Of a stretch of DNA of 24,592 bases, positions 21,376-24,592 are shown in pieces. The position numbers and the translations under genes were made by a program. The DNA comes from DATCVR01 sp036566745 (GTDB lineage: Bacteria > Actinomycetota > Actinomycetes > Jiangellales > Jiangellaceae): the NCBI GenBank assembly GCA_036566745.1, contig DATCVR010000353.1:1-24592 (forward strand), in the 5' to 3' direction. The number at the start of each line of letters is the position of its first letter. Within the stretch, counting starts at the first letter, position 1. The notes beneath the pieces are model-generated. The model was given only the letters and a program-made list of their open reading frames with translations, was not told the DNA's origin and made no database searches.

Positions 21376-21569
21376 CCCGCGTGGAGCCCGTGCGCTGGTG
21401 CGAACACCGCACCTGCCAGCGCCTCGCGGTCGTGCTCGTGACCGACCTCGAAGGGGACTTCGCCTACCTCTGCCGCGATCACTGGCACCACCTGCACCGC
21501 CGAACCCGAGGAGCGATCTACGCCGTGCGCATCCTGCTGCACAACTGGCTGCCCGGGGGTGGGCGGTGA
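21372..21569 (+). CDS. small Cys/His protein (65 aa)
   Basis: The GTG at 21372 overlaps the preceding stop (GTGA), and its own stop overlaps the initiator start in the same way. Within 65 residues WCEHRTCQR (C10, H12, C15) and YLCRDHWHHLHRR (C34, H37, H39, H40) give a plausible single zinc site. The tail TRGAIYAVRILLHNWLPGGG is helical. The two-sided 4-bp overlaps are strong evidence that it is translated. The function is unknown; an accessory to replication or transfer is inferred from position. Confidence 0.75.
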   Translation: MTRVEPVRWCEHRTCQRLAVVLVTDLEGDFAYLCRDHWHHLHRRTRGAIYAVRILLHNWLPGGGR

Positions 21570-22963
21570 CTGCCGAACTGCTGCCGTTCGACCCGGAGCG
21601 GATGGTCGCCGACGCGGCTCTGACCCGAGCTGAGGACCGTGCCCGCGGCTGCGCCAAGCCGATCCGCCTCGTCGGCTCCACCGTCGAACTCGACACCACG
21701 ACCGGCGAAGTTCTGCGCACCTACAGCTCCGACGACGAACTCGACGGCTACACCTACGTCCGCTGCGGCAACCGGCGAGCATCGGTGTGCCCGTCGTGCT
21801 CACGGGAGTACAAGGGCGACGCCTGGCACCTGCTCGCCTGCGGCCTCGCTGGCGGCCGCGACATCCCCGAATCCGTCGCCGACCACCCCGCCACCTTCGG
21901 CACCGTCACAGCACCCTCGTTCGGCTCCGTACATCGCAGAGCACGAAAGAAACGCGGCGCGAAAGCCGCCCGCTGCCAACCCCGACGCGACCGGCCCATG
22001 TGCGACCACGGTCGGCCGGCCTACTGCGGCAAGGCCCACCACGACGACGACCCGCAAGTCGGGCAGCCGTTGTGCTGGCAGTGCTACGACTACACCGGGC
22101 ACGTGCTGTGGCAGTGGCACGCCCCCGAACTCTGGCGACGCCTCACCATCGCCCTGCAACGCCAGCTCGCCCACATGGCCGGGATCGGCATCACCCGCTT
22201 CCGCAAGCTCGCCAAGGTCTCCTTCGTCAAGGTGGTCGAGTTCCAGGCACGCGGCATCATCCACGTCCACGCCCCGATCCGCCTCGACGGCCCCGAAGGC
22301 CCCACCACGCCCCCGGTGGTTCAGCTCACCACCGACCAGCTCGGCCAGGCGTTCCGCGCTGCTGCCGAGTCCGTCGCGCTCGAGGTGCCCGGACCAGACA
22401 ACACCACCGTGATCCTTCGCTGGGGACGCCAGATCGACACCCGCCCGATCACCGGCGACGCCGACCGAGAGGGCAACACCGGACCAGCTCACCCCCACCA
22501 GGTCGCCGCCTACCTCGGCAAGTACCTCACCAAATCCACCGAGGACTTCGGGCTCCCAGAGAAGATCAGAAGCGCCACCGATGCCCGCCTCGCCGGGGCC
22601 AGCCCACACGCCGTACGCATCATCCAAACCGCGACCGCCCTGGCACGCGTCGATGAGTCCTACGCTCGCCTCCGCGACCGACTGGCGACCCTGGGCTACC
22701 GGGGACACCCCATCACCAAGAGCCGCCGCTACTCGATCACCTTCGGCACCCTGCGACGAGCCCGCTCCGACTACCGACGCCGCCGCGCCCGCCTCGAACC
22801 AGGCGCACACGTACGCGACGTCCTCGACCCCGAACCCACCGACCTCGCCGACGACACCACCGTCCTCATCCTGCGTGACTGGACCTTCGAGGGCGTCGGC
22901 TACCTCGACAGCTTCACCGCCGTGATGGCCGTCGAGTCCGCCACCCAAGCCCGCTCACGCTGA
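21566..22963 (+). CDS. RepSA-type rolling-circle replication initiator
   Basis: A 465-residue initiator of the pSAM2 RepSA group. It should nick the element's double-strand origin and drive rolling-circle replication after excision. Seen: an N-terminal Cys pair RASVCPSCSREYKG (71-84), a second Cys/His group (C146, C154, C170, C173), the metal-binding HVH in EFQARGIIHVHAPI (225-238), and the catalytic-tyrosine region AAYLGKYLTKS (314-324) with Tyr316/Tyr320. The start is the GTG at 21566 overlapping the previous stop; the longer open frame upstream is out of register with the other genes. The last gene before Xis/Int, it completes the overlapping transfer-replication chain. Confidence 0.9.
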   Translation: MTAELLPFDPERMVADAALTRAEDRARGCAKPIRLVGSTVELDTTTGEVLRTYSSDDELDGYTYVRCGNRRASVCPSCSREYKGDAWHLLACGLAGGRDIPESVADHPATFGTVTAPSFGSVHRRARKKRGAKAARCQPRRDRPMCDHGRPAYCGKAHHDDDPQVGQPLCWQCYDYTGHVLWQWHAPELWRRLTIALQRQLAHMAGIGITRFRKLAKVSFVKVVEFQARGIIHVHAPIRLDGPEGPTTPPVVQLTTDQLGQAFRAAAESVALEVPGPDNTTVILRWGRQIDTRPITGDADREGNTGPAHPHQVAAYLGKYLTKSTEDFGLPEKIRSATDARLAGASPHAVRIIQTATALARVDESYARLRDRLATLGYRGHPITKSRRYSITFGTLRRARSDYRRRRARLEPGAHVRDVLDPEPTDLADDTTVLILRDWTFEGVGYLDSFTAVMAVESATQARSR

Positions 22964-23010
22964 CCGAGATGTACGCCACAACCACACTTCATGACGACGG
23001 GGAGGATGAG

Positions 23011-23205
23011 ATGACATCGGGATTGGGACTGCTGCTGACGACGGAGGAAGTCGCCGATCGACTTCGTGTCCATCCAGCAACGATGCGGCGGTGGAGACTC
23101 GACGGCGTGGGACCGCGATTCCTGAAGGTGGGCAGCGTCTACCGCTACCCGGCACATGACCTCGAATCGTGGATCGCTGAGAACCTGTCGGGTAGGGCTG
23201 CCTGA
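23011..23205 (+). CDS. xis: excisionase (Xis), MerR/AlpA-type helix-turn-helix
   Basis: A 64-residue winged-helix protein: LLTTEEVADRLRVHPATMRR then WRLDGVGPRFLKVGSVYRYP and HDLESWIAE, the standard helix_turn_helix_17 excisionase pattern. The ATG at 23011 is preferred over 22969 because GGGGAGGATGAG immediately precedes it. Its stop overlaps the integrase start (TGATG), so both are made together, and Xis would direct the integrase toward excision by bending attachment-site DNA. Confidence 0.9.
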   Translation: MTSGLGLLLTTEEVADRLRVHPATMRRWRLDGVGPRFLKVGSVYRYPAHDLESWIAENLSGRAA

Positions 23206-24431
23206 TGGCCAGGCCCGAAAAGGTCCCGCCGCTCGGTGTCGCGCTGACGACTGACATCGAGGAAGTCCAGCTCAAAGGCGGTGGCACGTCCTTCTGGGCA
23301 CGGGTTCGCTGGTCCGATCCCGTGACTGGTCGGCGCGACGGCGTGAAGCGTGCCCATCCGACGCGGGATGCTGCCGAAGCGTGGCTTGATCGCATGCAGG
23401 GTGCGGCTGCGACTGGCATCGATCCGGGCCAGACTCTGGCGGACTACGTGGCGATGATCGGTGACCGGTGGGCGCGAGGGATCGACTCGACATCGACGTA
23501 CGACCCGTACTCGGCCGGGCTGCGGCTCCGAGTGGTTCCCGCGCTCGGTCACCTTCCGGTCGCCATGGTCACCGCTGGCCTGATTGACCGCGCCATCGAT
23601 GGGTGGGAACGGAAGTACGGGCGCTCGACGGTGAAGAACTCGATAGCGCCGCTGGTGCTGGTGCTTGATGAGGCGGTGCGCGACGCCTTGATCGACAGGA
23701 ATCCGGCGAAGGATCGAGCCCGCCGCACATCGGTCGGGAAGGCGGGTGAGCACCTGGATGGCGAGCCGTCGAACCCGCGCGACTTGGCGTTGCGTGACGT
23801 GAAGGCGCTGGATCGCCTTGTCGTGGCGGTGGTCGAACACGGCGGTCACCAGTGCTGGGGCGACACGGTGACCTTGCTCGCCACGACGGCCGCTCGGATC
23901 AGCGAGGTGGCCGGGCTACGCGTGGGTGACGTGGACTGGAAGCGCAAGCTGATCCACATCGAGCGCCAGACCTACCCCGGCCGGGGCGGACTTGTGACCA
24001 AGCCCACGAAGGGACGACGCAAGCGTGACGTGCCGATCATTGATCCGCTGGCACCGACCCTCGAACGGCTGACGAAAGGCCGCAAGGCGGACGCCTGGCT
24101 GGTGCGTGGTCCGCGCGGCGGCACGATCACGACCGCAACCCTGCGTGACGCGACCGGCTGGGACGAGATCGTGACCACGCTCGGGTACCCGTCGCTTGTG
24201 CGTCACGGCCTCCGACACACAGCGCTCACCTGGATGGCCGACGCAGGGATCGATCTGCACATCCTCCAGCGCGTTGCCGGGCACCAAGACCCGGCCATCA
24301 CGTCGCGCTACCTGCATCCCGATCACCAGGCGCTCGCGGCTGCCGGGGAGGCTTTCTCGGCGTGGTGGTCCGTTTCTGGTCCGTCTCGCCCGGCCCTGCG
24401 GGTCGTCCAGGGCGGGAAGGCCGACAAATGA
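23205..24431 (+). CDS. int: tyrosine site-specific integrase
   Basis: A 408-residue phage-type integrase that recombines the element into the tRNA-Pro 3' half. An N-terminal arm-binding-like region (FWARVRWSDPVTGRRDGVKR) is followed by a SAM-like core-binding domain (about 75-165) and the catalytic domain. Catalytic residues: Arg231 in TTAARISEVAGL, Lys in TKPTKGRRK (266/269), H334-x-x-R337 in RHGLRHTAL, His360 in VAGHQDP and nucleophile Tyr369 in SRYLHPD. All are present, so it should be active. The last 20 codons contain the repeats also found in the left arm, so this end may double as integrase-binding DNA. It stops 35 bp before the right repeat. Confidence 0.95.
   Translation: MARPEKVPPLGVALTTDIEEVQLKGGGTSFWARVRWSDPVTGRRDGVKRAHPTRDAAEAWLDRMQGAAATGIDPGQTLADYVAMIGDRWARGIDSTSTYDPYSAGLRLRVVPALGHLPVAMVTAGLIDRAIDGWERKYGRSTVKNSIAPLVLVLDEAVRDALIDRNPAKDRARRTSVGKAGEHLDGEPSNPRDLALRDVKALDRLVVAVVEHGGHQCWGDTVTLLATTAARISEVAGLRVGDVDWKRKLIHIERQTYPGRGGLVTKPTKGRRKRDVPIIDPLAPTLERLTKGRKADAWLVRGPRGGTITTATLRDATGWDEIVTTLGYPSLVRHGLRHTALTWMADAGIDLHILQRVAGHQDPAITSRYLHPDHQALAAAGEAFSAWWSVSGPSRPALRVVQGGKADK
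24366..24384 (+). promoter_or_regulatory. candidate integrase arm-binding repeats, right arm
   Basis: TGGTCCGT at 24366-24373 and 24377-24384, inside the integrase coding end, in the same 20-bp context as 15161-15180. The equal spacing and orientation on both sides of the core favour a DNA-binding role over coincidence of codon use. Confidence 0.5.
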
Positions 24432-24432
24432 A

Positions 24433-24460
24433 AATCCCGCTGGCCTGCGCCAACGGGATT
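24433..24460 (-). terminator. element-borne replacement terminator for tRNA-Pro
   Basis: AATCCCGCTGGC (24433-24444) pairs with GCCAACGGGATT (24449-24460), 12 bp with one mismatch, loop CTGC. Minus-strand reading ends in TTTT. Compared with 14989-15016, the stem keeps pairing through matched changes (AGCCCCG/CGGGGCT against AATCCCG/CGGGATT). It would terminate the tRNA restored at this end of the element. Confidence 0.65.
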
Positions 24461-24465
24461 CCCAT

Positions 24466-24592
24466 CTCGGTCGGGCTGACAGGATTTGAACCTGCGACCC
24501 CTTGACCCCCAGATTCCCGGATCGGCGAACGTGCAGGTCAGCGGGCTACGGCCGTCGTTCGTCGGTGCGCATGACGTGCAATGCGTGCGATG
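24466..24592. repeat. right attachment site / 127-bp direct repeat copy 2, cut by window end
   Basis: Identical to 15021-15147 over all 127 bases. A true right junction should pass from the core into the tRNA 5' half. Here it continues with the element's own left-end sequence (from ATTCCCGGATCGGCG), so this is an attP-like or tandem junction. Confidence 0.9.
24471..24512 (-). tRNA. tRNA-Pro(GGG) 3'-half remnant, second copy
   Basis: Identical to 15026-15067: anticodon loop CTGGGGG, T-arm and acceptor strand on the minus strand, without a matching 5' half. The intact tRNA-Pro must lie outside the window. Confidence 0.8.

Larger units (their letters stand above)
15021..24592 (+). mobile_element. 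actinomycete integrative and conjugative element (AICE), pSAM2-like
   Basis: The element is delimited by a 127-bp perfect direct repeat containing the 3' half of tRNA-Pro. It carries every backbone module of an AICE: Xis and tyrosine integrase next to the right attachment site, RepSA-type rolling-circle initiator, FtsK/TraB-type DNA translocase, Pra-like activator and GntR repressor. Two cargo or regulatory units occupy the left third. One unit from attachment site to attachment site is 9,445 bp. Transfer would be as double-stranded DNA by the translocase, with rolling-circle replication of the excised circle. Confidence 0.92.

Noticed and set aside
21149..21565. Extended N-terminus of the replication initiator
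   Set aside because: The upstream frame overlaps two Cys-rich genes that are fixed by 4-bp stop-start overlaps, and its translation is Arg/Pro-rich and non-conserved in character. The GTG at 21566 is the natural start.
1..24592. CRISPR arrays, rRNA genes, insertion sequences
   Set aside because: No regularly spaced repeats, rRNA-like sequence or transposase frames with terminal inverted repeats were seen on either strand.

Overview
The window is high-GC actinomycete DNA. Long GC-rich genes, GTG starts, ATGA/GTGA stop-start overlaps, an ECF sigma factor with a SnoaL-like tail, XRE/DUF5753 and DUF6879 proteins and an AICE backbone all fit an actinobacterium. Pseudonocardiales is my guess from gene style only; nothing here fixes the genus.

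Positions 1-9680 look like ordinary chromosome. They hold a 5'-truncated SRPBCC/DUF4287-like gene with an overlapping DUF1761 membrane protein, a patatin-like lipase, an APH-family kinase, an ECF sigma factor divergent from a small SnoaL-like protein, a 468-residue archaeal/eukaryotic-type prolyl-tRNA synthetase, a small unknown protein, a 54-residue secreted peptide, and an aromatic-type FAD monooxygenase divergent from a TetR regulator around one shared palindrome. The stretch 6402-6879 has no convincing gene but contains strong terminators and two DasR-like palindromes.

Positions 9680-14850 form an accessory block. A three-gene regulatory operon (67-residue small protein, DUF6879, XRE-DUF5753) is followed by a RiPP cluster of the ATP-grasp (graspetide) class: a Thr/Asp-rich precursor, an ATP-grasp ligase and a protein-L-isoaspartate methyltransferase homologue, joined by 4-bp stop-start overlaps. 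This gene set matches clusters that make aspartimide-bearing graspetides such as fuscimiditide. The same DNA motif (ACATTCGCAATC-N4-GCAATT) lies at the same distance from a TAC[CG]GT box ahead of both the regulator operon and the RiPP operon, so the two are probably co-regulated. A convergent class I methyltransferase closes the block.

Positions 15021-24592 are an actinomycete integrative and conjugative element (AICE) at the 3' half of a tRNA-Pro(GGG) gene. From left to right: the attachment site, a 500-bp gene-free leader with two arrays of tandem hairpins (one is a perfect 50-nt four-way junction), a cargo pair (charged 59-residue protein and DUF6338 membrane protein), an XRE-TPR regulator with a flavoprotein, a GntR repressor divergent from a Pra-like gene, then zinc ribbon, FtsK/TraB-type translocase, two Cys-rich small proteins and a RepSA-type initiator in one overlapping chain, and finally Xis and Int. 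The right end repeats the left end perfectly for 127 bp, beyond the tRNA-like core, up to the last base of the window. This points to a tandem copy, or to the excised-circle junction caught by the assembly. Left of the element, a degraded integrase 3' tail and a matching tRNA terminator suggest an earlier integration at the same site.
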